Positions 8,642 through 16,705 of a stretch of 64,000 nt of DNA are shown one piece after another. The DNA is from Armatimonadota bacterium (GTDB lineage: Bacteria; Armatimonadota; UBA5829; DTJY01), in contig JARYMF010000012.1 of assembly GCA_029907255.1 (NCBI GenBank), forward strand, positions 1 through 64,000. Reading direction: 5' to 3'. The notes below the pieces were generated by a model that saw nothing but the letters and a program-made list of their open reading frames with translations, did no database searches and had not been told where the DNA came from. The stretch's first letter is position 1; each line of letters opens with the position of its first letter. Made by a program: the position numbers and the translations under genes.

Positions 8642-9090
8642 TTTGTTCGGCCTCCTTTGCTGTCGTTTGCGGGCAGCCTCGATTGGTTGCTCCAAATCTT
8701 TTCTAAGGCACTGCTAGTCTGGTCAAGCTTTTTCCGAAGGTCTTCAAGCATCGTCCAGCTAGGTTTTTCAGTAAAACGAGGTAGCCGGTCTAGCTTCTGC
8801 AGGCTCTTTTGCAATTCGACCTTTGCAGTCTTAAAGTTGCCTTTTGAAATTAACTTTGTTGCCTGCTCAATGTGTTTACGGGCTTCTTCTACTAGCGCAA
8901 AATCTGTAGACTGAGTGCCAGCAGTTTGCTTAACCGCCTTAAGCTGGGCAACCTTGATTTGCAGAGCCAAAACTTGCGTTTTCAACGCCGATACCTGCCA
9001 CGCATTGTATATAGATAAGGCAATGGCGACCGTAGCCAGGCTCATGAGAAACAGGCTGGACATACAGCCGCGATATCGGCTACCTCCCAT
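8638..9090 (-). CDS. Small membrane-anchored coiled-coil protein, unknown function
   Basis: 150 residues. One transmembrane segment (residues about 10-27, SLFLMSLATVAIALSIYNAW) leads into heptad-like helix (VSALKTQVLALQIKVAQLKAV). A helical tail follows, with a TPR-like stretch HIEQATKLISKGNFKTAKVE. ATG 9090 has ACGGAGG seven bases upstream. It overlaps the M48 gene by four bases (GTGA) and lies 100 bp after the M16 gene. The topology predicts a periplasmic helical domain. It may scaffold or regulate the neighbouring proteases, but only the gene coupling supports that. Confidence 0.65.
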   Translation of the reverse strand: MGGSRYRGCMSSLFLMSLATVAIALSIYNAWQVSALKTQVLALQIKVAQLKAVKQTAGTQSTDFALVEEARKHIEQATKLISKGNFKTAKVELQKSLQKLDRLPRFTEKPSWTMLEDLRKKLDQTSSALEKIWSNQSRLPANDSKGGRTK

Positions 9091-9190
9091 TCATGGCCTC
9101 CGTCATTCGTATACCCCTGCTCTTTATGTGCAAAACCTAGAGCAATTGCCTGTCATTATACCAACAAGGTGATGTTGGTGCAACTGGTTG

Positions 9191-12049
9191 CTACCTTGAA
9201 TTCCTACTTCCTGTAGCTTCTGAGTAAGGCCCAGCTATTACCAGAGTGTATCTGTCAGGATGGAGATATTTCTTTGCCATTGCGTTAACTTGTTCGAGAG
9301 TGACCGACCTGTATAGTTTCTGGTAGTTTTGGATATAATCCATTCCCAGACCAAAGAACTCTGCTGCCCATAGGATATTCGCAATTGAGGAGTTCTTTTC
9401 TAGTCGTACAGGAAAAACGCCGGTGATATAGTCAATTGCTGTTTGAACTTCTTCTTTTTTTGCGCCGTTACTCCGCATGAGGGTCATTTGCTCAATAAGG
9501 ACCTTGATTGCTTTTTCGACATTCTTGGGATTTGTTCCCAGTTTGGCATACCATGGCCCTGCTCCAAGGTTTGCTTCGAAGGTGCTGTAGACGTCGTACA
9601 CGAGTCCCATTTTGTCACGAATCTCATCACCAAGTCTGCTGCCAAGAGCACCGCCGCCTCCTAGCACAAAGTTCATTACCATTGCGGCATAAAAATCTGG
9701 GTCGGTACGTTTTAGCCCCCCTGCATAGCCAAGTATCACATCTACTTGTGATTTGTCTGGCATAGGAATTATTTTCTTTTCTATCTTTGTCTGTAAGGGC
9801 ACGTCCGGAATCACTGGCCGCTCTCCAGAGGCGTCGGTATTCCAATCGCTGAAATAGGCCTTGATTTTTTCAATGGCTTGCTTCGCGTCAACGTCGCCGA
9901 CTACAACCAAAATCATCCCTTTTGGGCCATAGCGAGACTTGTAGAAACTTACAATGTCTTCGCGCTCAATTGCAGATGTATTTGCTAGTTCTTCCTCGAT
10001 TGTTAGTGCATGATATGGGTGGTCGGCAGGGAAGATTGTGCCTTTGAACGTGCGAAAGGCAAGGGCTTCTGGACTATCTTCCTCTTGCTTAATTGATGAA
10101 AGCCGACGCGCCTTTACTTTCTCGAATTCGTTTGTTGGAAACGTTGGGTTTCTCAGCACATCGGAAAGTAGGTCAAGAAGTTTGTCGAAGTATTTTGAGA
10201 GTGCATAACCTGTGAAGTTTGCCGATTCGGTAGATGCATTGGCATCCAGGCTCATACCCACAAAATCTTTCTCTTTCGCAATTTGGTCTGCACTTCGTCG
10301 AGTTGTGCCTTTCATCAGCATTTCTGCTGTCATTTCAGCCAATCCATGCTTGCCTGGTGGATCAAAAGCACTTCCTGCGTTAAGACTGCCCTGTATGCCG
10401 ACTGTTGGATTGCTTCGGTTCTCATGGACAATAATTACTATGCCATTATCCAAAACGACTCTTGTAGGCTTGATGGAGGGCAGTGTCGGCTTAACTTTCG
10501 CAATTTTAGCCTTACTTGGTGGTTGATTCGGCGATGACAATTTGATAAAGCTAGCATTGGGGATAGTTTTCTTTTTGAAAGAAGGTTGAACGAAATTGGC
10601 TTGCCATTTATTTGATTTCAAAATGGGATGGATGAAGACAGAATCAGTGCCATCATAAGATGTTGCCTTATTTTCTGCAGGTCGGTATGCCGCATATTTG
10701 AACTTGAGCGGCAGAGGTTGGCCTCCGACTGCTGCAGGGTGTTTTCCTTCGGGTATAAAAGTGACAACCGTTCTGTTTTTCTCGGTGAAGTATTTCTTGG
10801 CGACCCGCTGGATGTCGTCTTTGGTTACCCTTCGCACATTTTCAAGATACCGTTCCACAAAGCGCCAAGAAAATATGGTTTCGAAATACCCAAGCTGGCG
10901 TGCCTGATTTGTGACGCTGTCATTGGTATAGACAAAGCTAGCCTCAAGCTGGTTGAGTGCTTTCTGAAGTTCTTCATCGCTTATGGGTTCTGTCTTAAGC
11001 CGTTCTATTTCTGCTATGAGGGACGCCTCAACATCCGATATCTTTACTCCATCTTTTGCGGTTGCGCCTAGGATGAAAAGATTTGGGTCTTTGCTAATTG
11101 ATGCGCTCGCCCATGCTGATGTTGCAAGTTGCCTGTCAACGAGGGCTTTGTACAATCGGCTGCTCGTCCCACTGCCTAGAATAATCTCTATTACGTCAAG
11201 TGGATAGATATCCGGGTTGCCAATTGCAGGGGTATGGAATCCGATTACTATGCGTGGAACAGCACCGGCCTTTCGGACGACCGCACGCCTTTCGCCGATT
11301 TGTTGTTCTTCTTTTGCTGTAACCTCCGGCGGTTTTGGGCCTGCGGGAATCTTGCCGAAGTACTTCCTAACCATTTCAATCGCTTTATTAGTCTCAAAAT
11401 CTCCAACTATTACGATAGTTGCGTTATTTGGCTGATAGTAGGTTCTATAGTATTTGTAAAGGTCAGCGCGAGTAATGCTCTCAATATCATGTCTGCGACC
11501 TATTACTGGCCATAGATAAGGATGCGAACGGAAAGCTAGCGAATAAAGTTCGTTGTAGACCAGACTCTCTGGATCGTTTTCATCTCCTTCGAGCTCAGAA
11601 CGAACGACAATCCGCTCTGCTTCAAGTTCTTTGGGGTCAATTAGACTATTTACCATGCGGTCGGCTTCTATTCGCATGGCTAGCTCTAGTTTTTCGCTGG
11701 AGAGAGTCTCCCAGTAGAAGGTGAAATCTCGCCAGGTAGCTGCGTTGCTTATTCCACCGTTTTTGCGAATCAGGGCGTCAATCTCACCCTTCTTAAAGGT
11801 TTTTGTGCCTTTGAACTGCATGTGTTCAAGAAGGTGTGATAGCCCTGTCTTGCCGAGCTGTTCGTTTCGCGATCCAACCTTGTACCACACCATGAAGCTT
11901 ACGACGGGCGCGGCGTGGACCTCTTTTGTGATGACTTTCAAGCCGTTTGGGAGGATAGTCTCGCGAACCTGTGTTGCAAACGCAGGTATACATGTAAGCA
12001 AAGTTGCAAGTATCAGGATTGGGATAATTCTAGCGGCTCTTGCTTTCAA
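9191..12049 (-). CDS. Exported two-repeat M16 (insulinase/pitrilysin-family) zinc protease
   Basis: 952 residues, beginning at TTG 12049 with AGGAGG at proper spacing. The signal peptide (IIPILILATLLTCIPAFA) directs it to the periplasm. The first half has the inverted zinc motif H72-LL-E75-H76 in GLSHLLEHMQFKGT, and E152 in VVRSELEG as the third ligand. The second half repeats the fold (from about residue 500, RVVLDNGIVIIVHENRSNP), but its motif reads HGLAEMTAEML, so it lacks the zinc site. That is the usual active-plus-inactive pairing of clamp-like M16 proteases. Substrates are probably peptides or misfolded fragments in the envelope. It heads a leftward group with the coiled-coil protein, M48 protease and GT2 enzyme. 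Confidence 0.9.
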   Translation of the reverse strand: MKARAARIIPILILATLLTCIPAFATQVRETILPNGLKVITKEVHAAPVVSFMVWYKVGSRNEQLGKTGLSHLLEHMQFKGTKTFKKGEIDALIRKNGGISNAATWRDFTFYWETLSSEKLELAMRIEADRMVNSLIDPKELEAERIVVRSELEGDENDPESLVYNELYSLAFRSHPYLWPVIGRRHDIESITRADLYKYYRTYYQPNNATIVIVGDFETNKAIEMVRKYFGKIPAGPKPPEVTAKEEQQIGERRAVVRKAGAVPRIVIGFHTPAIGNPDIYPLDVIEIILGSGTSSRLYKALVDRQLATSAWASASISKDPNLFILGATAKDGVKISDVEASLIAEIERLKTEPISDEELQKALNQLEASFVYTNDSVTNQARQLGYFETIFSWRFVERYLENVRRVTKDDIQRVAKKYFTEKNRTVVTFIPEGKHPAAVGGQPLPLKFKYAAYRPAENKATSYDGTDSVFIHPILKSNKWQANFVQPSFKKKTIPNASFIKLSSPNQPPSKAKIAKVKPTLPSIKPTRVVLDNGIVIIVHENRSNPTVGIQGSLNAGSAFDPPGKHGLAEMTAEMLMKGTTRRSADQIAKEKDFVGMSLDANASTESANFTGYALSKYFDKLLDLLSDVLRNPTFPTNEFEKVKARRLSSIKQEEDSPEALAFRTFKGTIFPADHPYHALTIEEELANTSAIEREDIVSFYKSRYGPKGMILVVVGDVDAKQAIEKIKAYFSDWNTDASGERPVIPDVPLQTKIEKKIIPMPDKSQVDVILGYAGGLKRTDPDFYAAMVMNFVLGGGGALGSRLGDEIRDKMGLVYDVYSTFEANLGAGPWYAKLGTNPKNVEKAIKVLIEQMTLMRSNGAKKEEVQTAIDYITGVFPVRLEKNSSIANILWAAEFFGLGMDYIQNYQKLYRSVTLEQVNAMAKKYLHPDRYTLVIAGPYSEATGSRNSR

Positions 12050-12084
12050 AGATATTTCCTCCTGTGAGCGAACTCTGGGGTGAT

Positions 12085-12090
12085 ATTATA
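12085..12090 (-). promoter_or_regulatory. Extended -10 promoter element for the M16 gene
   Basis: On the minus strand the element reads TGTTATAAT (TGn plus TATAAT). It lies immediately after the U-run of the upstream terminator, so the spacer is the terminator arm. The -35 (TGATTA at 17 bp) is poor. Confidence 0.45.
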
Positions 12091-12092
12091 AC

Positions 12093-12129
12093 AAAAAAAG
12101 CCCACTCTAATCATTGGGAGTGGGCTTTT
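12093..12129 (-). terminator. Rho-independent terminator of the Rad52/ERF-like gene
   Basis: GCCCACTC (12100-12107) pairs with GAGTGGGC (12118-12125). Read leftward the stem is followed by seven U residues; read rightward it has four. It lies 18 bp past the stop of the 12148-12684 gene. Confidence 0.8.
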
Positions 12130-12147
12130 CGTTGGGTATGAATTGTC

Positions 12148-12684
12148 TTATTTTGACGTTGCCGCTTCTCGCTGACAGGCTGGGCACATTGGGCGGCCAA
12201 ATACTTTTGTGCTATAGGTAGCTTGTCCTTTTGTTATTTCTCGACCGCACCCCTCTGTTGTGCAATAGAATTGTTCCGGCTCTTTTCCTGTTGAGCCGCT
12301 CTTAGCTCCTGCTAGGAGTGGTTCACCGATTGGAAGAGGTGAATCAACTATCCGCTGACCTTCGTCGAGCTCAGGCGCAAACTGCGTCCCAAAGCCGCAT
12401 ACAGCGAGCGCGCGTCCTATGGAGCCCGTCTCGGCCTTCTCGACGTAGTCCGAGAATCCGTTTGAGGTTTCCATTTTTGTGCCTTTTGCCATCAGGCGTC
12501 CTTCGGCGTTATAAACGAGAGCCTCGAAGATTGCATAACCTTTGTCAACGTCAATCGCAACTGGCCTGGTTTCAATTCCCCAATCAGGATGTTCTTGGCG
12601 GAACCAAACCAACCTTGAAGCTACCGGCAAGTATTCTTTGCCACCTTGTACTTTGATTAAATGTTTCTTTACGTCAAATGCCAT
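12148..12684 (-). CDS. Rad52/ERF-like single-strand annealing-type protein with C-terminal zinc ribbon
   Basis: 178 residues from ATG 12684 (AAAGGT upstream; the longer GTG 12708 frame has no ribosome site). The core has features of Rad52-superfamily recombination mediators: LVWFRQEHPDWGIETR, then GYAIFEALVYNAEGRLMAKGT, and the conserved block YVEKAETGSIGRALAVCGFG typical of ERF/DdrA-like proteins. The C-terminus adds a putative zinc ribbon with CTTEGC and CPAC pairs. By family knowledge such proteins bind and anneal single-stranded DNA. No phage genes surround it, so this is probably a chromosomal repair protein, as DdrA is in Deinococcus. It is a single gene with its own promoter and terminator. 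Confidence 0.7.
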   Translation of the reverse strand: MAFDVKKHLIKVQGGKEYLPVASRLVWFRQEHPDWGIETRPVAIDVDKGYAIFEALVYNAEGRLMAKGTKMETSNGFSDYVEKAETGSIGRALAVCGFGTQFAPELDEGQRIVDSPLPIGEPLLAGAKSGSTGKEPEQFYCTTEGCGREITKGQATYSTKVFGRPMCPACQREAATSK

Positions 12685-12763
12685 CTCTACACTTACCTTT
12701 CTAACCACTTACACAAGCTTAAAATGCGAAATGATGCTAAAGAATCTATTGCTGATACCAATA

Positions 12764-12792
12764 ATTATAGAGGTTTTGTGACTTTTATGCAA
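12764..12792 (-). promoter_or_regulatory. Promoter for the Rad52/ERF-like gene
   Basis: On the minus strand TTGCAT (12792-12787), 17-bp spacer, TATAAT (12769-12764). The transcript would start about 75 bases before the ATG. It lies in the 343-bp gap 12685-13027, which also holds the divergent yabE-type promoter and its leader. Confidence 0.65.
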
Positions 12793-12863
12793 CAGCAACA
12801 AATGTTAATAATTGACAACGAAGTGCAAGTAATATCTATAGTAGCATGCATTCTTACCCTTGG

Positions 12864-12892
12864 TTGACACCCTTACCCAAGCATGTTAGAAT
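12864..12892 (+). promoter_or_regulatory. Promoter for the YabE-type gene
   Basis: TTGACA (12864-12869), 17-bp spacer, TAGAAT (12887-12892). Predicted start near 12899, giving a leader of about 128 nt. Confidence 0.7.
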
Positions 12893-13005
12893 ATGACGCC
12901 TTGTAGGTAGCTCATTGAGGAAGCTTTGTAAAACTCAGGGTGGGTGTGCTAAAAGTTGCTTGATGGGGCCTGGGATGTTTCACATTTGCGCAAAATTGGG
13001 TAATT

Positions 13006-13018
13006 CCTCCGCCGGAGG
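13006..13018 (+). promoter_or_regulatory. Ribosome-site hairpin before the YabE-type gene
   Basis: CCTCC (13006-13010), a GCC loop, and GGAGG (13014-13018) form a hairpin that hides the only Shine-Dalgarno sequence of ATG 13028. Something upstream in the 128-nt leader, or a bound ligand or protein, may open it. No known riboswitch core (c-di-AMP or c-di-GMP) was recognised. Confidence 0.5.
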
Positions 13019-13027
13019 GACGGATAA

Positions 13028-13879
13028 ATGCAATTTCTTGGCCTAAGAGGTTCAAGCTTGTATTTCCTTAGCGAATCAAAATTCGCGCGAAAGGTTTTTC
13101 CGTGCATTGCCGCTGTCGCATTAATCTTTGCGATGGGCGTAACTGCGTCTACTCAAAGTGCAAGGCAATCTGTTTTGGTTTCGATTACATGCGATGGCCA
13201 GACTTGGGAATATGTCTCCTGCCAGGGAACGGTAGGAGGGATTCTCAGGGAAGCTGGCGTTGGGCTTGGCAAAAAGGACCTTGTCATACCTAGCCTTAGT
13301 ACGCCGGCAAAACATAGAATGGCAATCCGGGTCATTCGAGTCGAGGAAAAAATTGTTGTTCAGCGTGAGCCTATTCCTTATAAGACTGTAACGAAATTCA
13401 ATCCTCACTCGCGCCTTGACCGCGTCGTACTTCAGAAGGGCGTCGCCGGAGTGAAAGAGGTAACCTACAAGGTTACTTACAAGAACGGAAAAAAAGTTTC
13501 AAGCGAAGTTATTGGTGCGAAGGTTCTTCAAAAGCCACGTAGCGAAGTTGTTTCCATATCAAGGGGCACTTTGCTTGCATCACGTGGCGGGTTCGTCAGA
13601 TGCCTTCGCATGCGCGCTACTGCCTATGCACCATACGTATGCGGTGGCAGCAAAAGCGGGCGTACAGCATGTGGTATGAAAGCCGGAAAAGGTATTGTTG
13701 CGGTTGACCCGCGTGTGATTCGGTTGGGCACCAAGCTGTATGTCGAAGGGTATGGATATTGTGTAGCTGGGGATGTCGGCGGCGCGATAAAAGGCAATCG
13801 CATTGATCTTGGCTTCAATACGTATCGAGAAGCTATTAGATTTGGTAGTCGGTGGGTTACCGTTTACGTTCTAGAATAG
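13028..13879 (+). CDS. YabE/Rpf-like exported protein: DUF348, G5 and 3D domains
   Basis: 283 residues. A signal-anchor (FPCIAAVALIFAMGVTAST) is followed by a DUF348 ubiquitin-like region (SVLVSITCDGQTWEYVSCQG, then VGGILREAGVGLGKKD), a G5 domain (about 115-175, RVIRVEEKIVVQREPIPYKT) and a C-terminal 3D domain. The 3D domain shows the aspartates that name it: VAVDPRVIRLGTKLYVEGYG, AGDVGGAIKG, RIDLGF. This matches Bacillus YabE and relatives, wall-associated enzymes thought to act as MltA-like lytic transglycosylases. The gene lies 71 bp before ksgA, the same order as in Bacillus (yabE-rnmV-ksgA) but without rnmV. Its ribosome site is sequestered in a hairpin. Confidence 0.85.
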   Translation: MQFLGLRGSSLYFLSESKFARKVFPCIAAVALIFAMGVTASTQSARQSVLVSITCDGQTWEYVSCQGTVGGILREAGVGLGKKDLVIPSLSTPAKHRMAIRVIRVEEKIVVQREPIPYKTVTKFNPHSRLDRVVLQKGVAGVKEVTYKVTYKNGKKVSSEVIGAKVLQKPRSEVVSISRGTLLASRGGFVRCLRMRATAYAPYVCGGSKSGRTACGMKAGKGIVAVDPRVIRLGTKLYVEGYGYCVAGDVGGAIKGNRIDLGFNTYREAIRFGSRWVTVYVLE

Positions 13880-13950
13880 CCACTAGGTTTACTTTCAACT
13901 GCAAATCGGAAGCAGGAACTTTACAAAGATTATGAGCCACCGACTGATAT

Positions 13951-14838
13951 GTGCTTTTATCTGCCATGCGCTCAATTGAATTGACGTCCCCAACCAAACT
14001 AAATGAGCTTTTTCGCCAACATGGCTTCTCCCCCAAGAAGCGATTTGGTCAGAATTTCCTCGTTGACTGGAATATCCTAAATAAGATTTTGGATGCCGCC
14101 GACGTTCGAGAGGGCGACCACGTTCTCGAGATTGGCGCAGGTGCCGGCACGGTTACGCTTGCCATGGCGGAGCGAGGCGCGAGAGTAGTGGCCGTGGAAA
14201 TCGACGGCACTCTGCTTGACATTCTTTCAGAATTATTTGCTGACCACTCAAACGTTAGAATCATTCATGCTGACATTCTCAGCCTCAGCCTGCCTCAATT
14301 TCTTTCCAGCCAATTTGGGTCGGCAAAAGTGAAGGTCATTGGCAATTTGCCCTACTATATCACGAGCCCAATTATAACCGAGCTCCTCCTGGCGCGTTCA
14401 CAGATCGAACTAATCGTGCTTATGATCCAAAAAGAAGTTGCCGACCGCCTGAAAGCCTCTCCAGGTACAAAAGATTACGGTTCGATGAGTGTTTTTGTGC
14501 AGTATTATTCGGAAATTGAGGTCATTGCTTATGCATCGAAGACCGTTTTCTTTCCTCGACCGGATGTATCGAGCGCGATAGTCCGACTGACGCCTCGCAG
14601 TGTCCCGCCAGTCAAGGTTCCAAGCGATGAGTCTTTTTTCGCGGTTGTGCACTGTGCATTTGGACAGCGGCGAAAAACATTGCTCAACAGCTTGTCCGAC
14701 TGCCAGGCTCTCGGGCTCTCAAAAGACCAAGTCTTGCAAGTGCTTCAAAAGGCGGGTATTGATTTTTCCCGCCGCCCTGAAACCCTTTCCCTTGAAGAGT
14801 TTGCCCAAATAGCCTCAGCCTATTCTAGCTTGGAATAA
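13951..14838 (+). CDS. rsmA: 16S rRNA (adenine1518-N6/adenine1519-N6)-dimethyltransferase KsgA
   Basis: 295 residues, normal family length. Conserved motifs: KKRFGQNFLVD near the N-terminus, the SAM-binding loop VLEIGAGAGTVTLAMAERG, VVAVEID, and the catalytic GNLPYYITSP. C-terminal blocks FGQRRKTLLNSL and RPETLSLEEFAQIA follow. It dimethylates two adjacent adenines in the 3' hairpin of 16S rRNA during small-subunit assembly. Starts at GTG 13951 or ATG 13966 are possible; neither has a clear ribosome site. It lies between the YabE-type gene and ispE, an order shared with Bacillus-type genomes. Confidence 0.95.
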   Translation: MLLSAMRSIELTSPTKLNELFRQHGFSPKKRFGQNFLVDWNILNKILDAADVREGDHVLEIGAGAGTVTLAMAERGARVVAVEIDGTLLDILSELFADHSNVRIIHADILSLSLPQFLSSQFGSAKVKVIGNLPYYITSPIITELLLARSQIELIVLMIQKEVADRLKASPGTKDYGSMSVFVQYYSEIEVIAYASKTVFFPRPDVSSAIVRLTPRSVPPVKVPSDESFFAVVHCAFGQRRKTLLNSLSDCQALGLSKDQVLQVLQKAGIDFSRRPETLSLEEFAQIASAYSSLE

Positions 14839-14873
14839 GGGGAAACCAAAATGGAGTAAATGCCCTGGTTAGG

Positions 14874-14902
14874 TTGACAAGAGGCATATGCATACGTATA
14901 CT
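14874..14902 (+). promoter_or_regulatory. Consensus promoter overlapping the ispE start
   Basis: TTGACA (14874-14879), 17-bp spacer, TATACT (14897-14902). The ATG at 14888 lies inside the spacer, while the predicted transcript start (about 14909) is the first base of an in-frame GTG. A leaderless ispE mRNA is likely from this promoter. Confidence 0.6.
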
Positions 14903-15844
14903 GAACGAGTGAATTCTAATAGCTATACAGCCATCATTCATTCGTATGCTAAGGTAAACTTGACGCTCGATGTGCTTGACTTGATGCCCAATGGCTTCCA
15001 CGCAATTGAAAGCATAATGCAGACTATCGCCCTGCACGACACGATTCGGCTTTCGCTGGTTGAGCCTCCTGGGGTCCGTGTGGTTTGTGATTTGCCAGAT
15101 ATCCCGACCAACGAGCGGAATTTAGCATACCGGGCAGCCGTGCTTTTTCTAGAAAACGTGGGCTTAAAGCTGGGAATCGAAATTCAACTTAAGAAGCGGA
15201 TTCCGCCTGAGGCAGGTCTTGGAGGAGGGAGCAGCAATGCCGCCTCCGTACTTAGAGGTTTGAATCACCTTGTTGCAAGCTCAGAGCTAAAGGTTAGCAA
15301 GGATGGAGTCCTAAGTCTTGAAGCTATGATTGACCTTGCGGCAAGAATTGGCTCAGACGTGCCTTTTTTCTTAGTTGGCGGAACAGCGTTTGTTCGCGGC
15401 AGAGGTGAGGATGTCGAGCCACTGCCGGACATCCGGCGCTGGTGGATGGTCATTGTGAAGCCGCCATTTGGAATTTCTACTGCCTGGGCGTATAAGCGCT
15501 TGGATGAGATGCGTGAGGAATGTGGATGGCGGGTACATAAGGAACAAGGTACAGCTTCTGCACGTATGTTGGATTGTATTCGGAAAAATTGCGATGAGCT
15601 TCCCAGCCTGTTGAGCAATGATCTTGAGGCCCCTGCTCAAGAACGTCATCAGGAGATAGCCACCATCAAAAGTGCTTTAATAAAAGAAGGCGCAAAAGGG
15701 GCGCTTATGTGCGGAAGTGGTTCGGCTGTGTTTGGCCTTTTTGAAGATGAAGACTCAGCTCAGCAAGCCGTAAAAAATCTTAATTTTGGCTTTGGGAGAG
15801 TATTCAAAACGCATACGATTAGTAGAAAAGAAGCGCAGGTTTAA
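14888..15844 (+). CDS. ispE: 4-diphosphocytidyl-2-C-methyl-D-erythritol kinase
   Basis: 318 residues. GHMP-kinase motifs are all present: SYAKVNLTLDVLDLMPNGFH at the N-terminus, the ATP loop IPPEAGLGGGSSNAASVLRG, SDVPFFLVGGTAFVRGRGE, and the C-terminal GALMCGSGSAVFGLFED. It phosphorylates CDP-methylerythritol at the 2-hydroxyl in the MEP isoprenoid pathway. ATG 14888 is the longest start, but its upstream AGAGG is only three bases away and a promoter overlaps it. GTG 14909 would shorten the protein by seven residues and still precede the first conserved strand. It is followed by a nucleotidyltransferase gene and dxs, another MEP-pathway gene. Confidence 0.93.
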   Translation: MHTYTERVNSNSYTAIIHSYAKVNLTLDVLDLMPNGFHAIESIMQTIALHDTIRLSLVEPPGVRVVCDLPDIPTNERNLAYRAAVLFLENVGLKLGIEIQLKKRIPPEAGLGGGSSNAASVLRGLNHLVASSELKVSKDGVLSLEAMIDLAARIGSDVPFFLVGGTAFVRGRGEDVEPLPDIRRWWMVIVKPPFGISTAWAYKRLDEMREECGWRVHKEQGTASARMLDCIRKNCDELPSLLSNDLEAPAQERHQEIATIKSALIKEGAKGALMCGSGSAVFGLFEDEDSAQQAVKNLNFGFGRVFKTHTISRKEAQV

Positions 15845-15907
15845 TTTTTGAGCAAACTTAGCTTTTTTTAGTTTAATGTCGCCCAGAATCCTTATAAGGA
15901 AGGTACT

Positions 15908-16705
15908 ATGGCTAGCAAGAATGAAAGCTGTTCATTACCCGCATTTATAATAGCAGGTGCGCCTGCCGAGCCGGAATTCGAGCGGAGGTATGGAGTGAAG
16001 TACCGATGCGAAGTACCAATCGCCGGCAGGGCAATGCTTCTCCGTGTATTGGATGCGTTATCAGCATCGCCTAGGGTCAAGGGTATATACATAATTGGAC
16101 ATGCCGAGTCAATCGAAGGAGCTTGCATCCTAAAGCCTCGCGGCAGTTTCATAGATAACTTGCTAGTTGCAGTGGAAGCAGAGCCCGAAGCTAAGCGCCT
16201 TTTAATTGTCACGTCGGACATTCCGATGCTAACGTCGGCTGCGGTTACTAATTTCATCGAACTTTGTGGCGACATGAGCGCAGATTTCTACTACCCTATA
16301 ATCTCCAAAGAAGTGAATGAACATCGCCTGCCAGGCATTCATAGGACTTATGCCAGGCTTGCCGAGGGTATGTTTACTGGCGGAAATATGGTAATCATTA
16401 ATCCTCAAATGGTGCTACAAAATGCAGGAATCATCGGGGAGATACTTTTGGCTCGAAAGCATCCCATGAAAATTGCACGGCTTATTGGACTTGGGACTCT
16501 CTTCCGCGCTGCATTGGCACAAAAGGTTTGGCCTGGAGCTTTAAGCATTGCGCGGCTGGAGCATGTAGCCGGTCGCATTCTTAAGGGCAAAGTAAAAGCT
16601 GTGCCCGTCGAATTCCCTGAGATTGGCGCCGACGTAGATTCGCCAGAGCAGGCGGAAACAATCGAAAGGTTGATTAAGCAGAAGCAGGAAGGTGAACGCA
16701 GATAG
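15908..16705 (+). CDS. MobA/NTP_transf_3-like nucleotidyltransferase of unknown substrate
   Basis: 265 residues; AAGGAAGGT precedes ATG 15908. The fold appears to be a GT-A nucleotidyltransferase: PAFIIAGAPAEPEFERRYGV replaces the usual AAGxGxRM loop, EVPIAGRAMLLRVLDALSAS follows, and LLIVTSDIPML holds the metal-site aspartate. The C-terminus (KAVPVEFPEIGADVDSPEQ) is like that of MobA-type proteins, where a GxDVDxPED-like sequence is common. The glycine-rich loop is unusual, and neither IspD nor CofC signatures are present. It lies between ispE and dxs and overlaps the apparent dxs start by four bases. Inference from position only: a role linked to isoprenoid precursors or a neighbouring cofactor. 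Confidence 0.7.
   Translation: MASKNESCSLPAFIIAGAPAEPEFERRYGVKYRCEVPIAGRAMLLRVLDALSASPRVKGIYIIGHAESIEGACILKPRGSFIDNLLVAVEAEPEAKRLLIVTSDIPMLTSAAVTNFIELCGDMSADFYYPIISKEVNEHRLPGIHRTYARLAEGMFTGGNMVIINPQMVLQNAGIIGEILLARKHPMKIARLIGLGTLFRAALAQKVWPGALSIARLEHVAGRILKGKVKAVPVEFPEIGADVDSPEQAETIERLIKQKQEGERR

Noticed and set aside
12893-13027. ydaO-type c-di-AMP riboswitch before the YabE-type gene
   Set aside because: The typical GCTAAC-type 3' core and P1 pairing are absent. Only the ribosome-site hairpin is certain.
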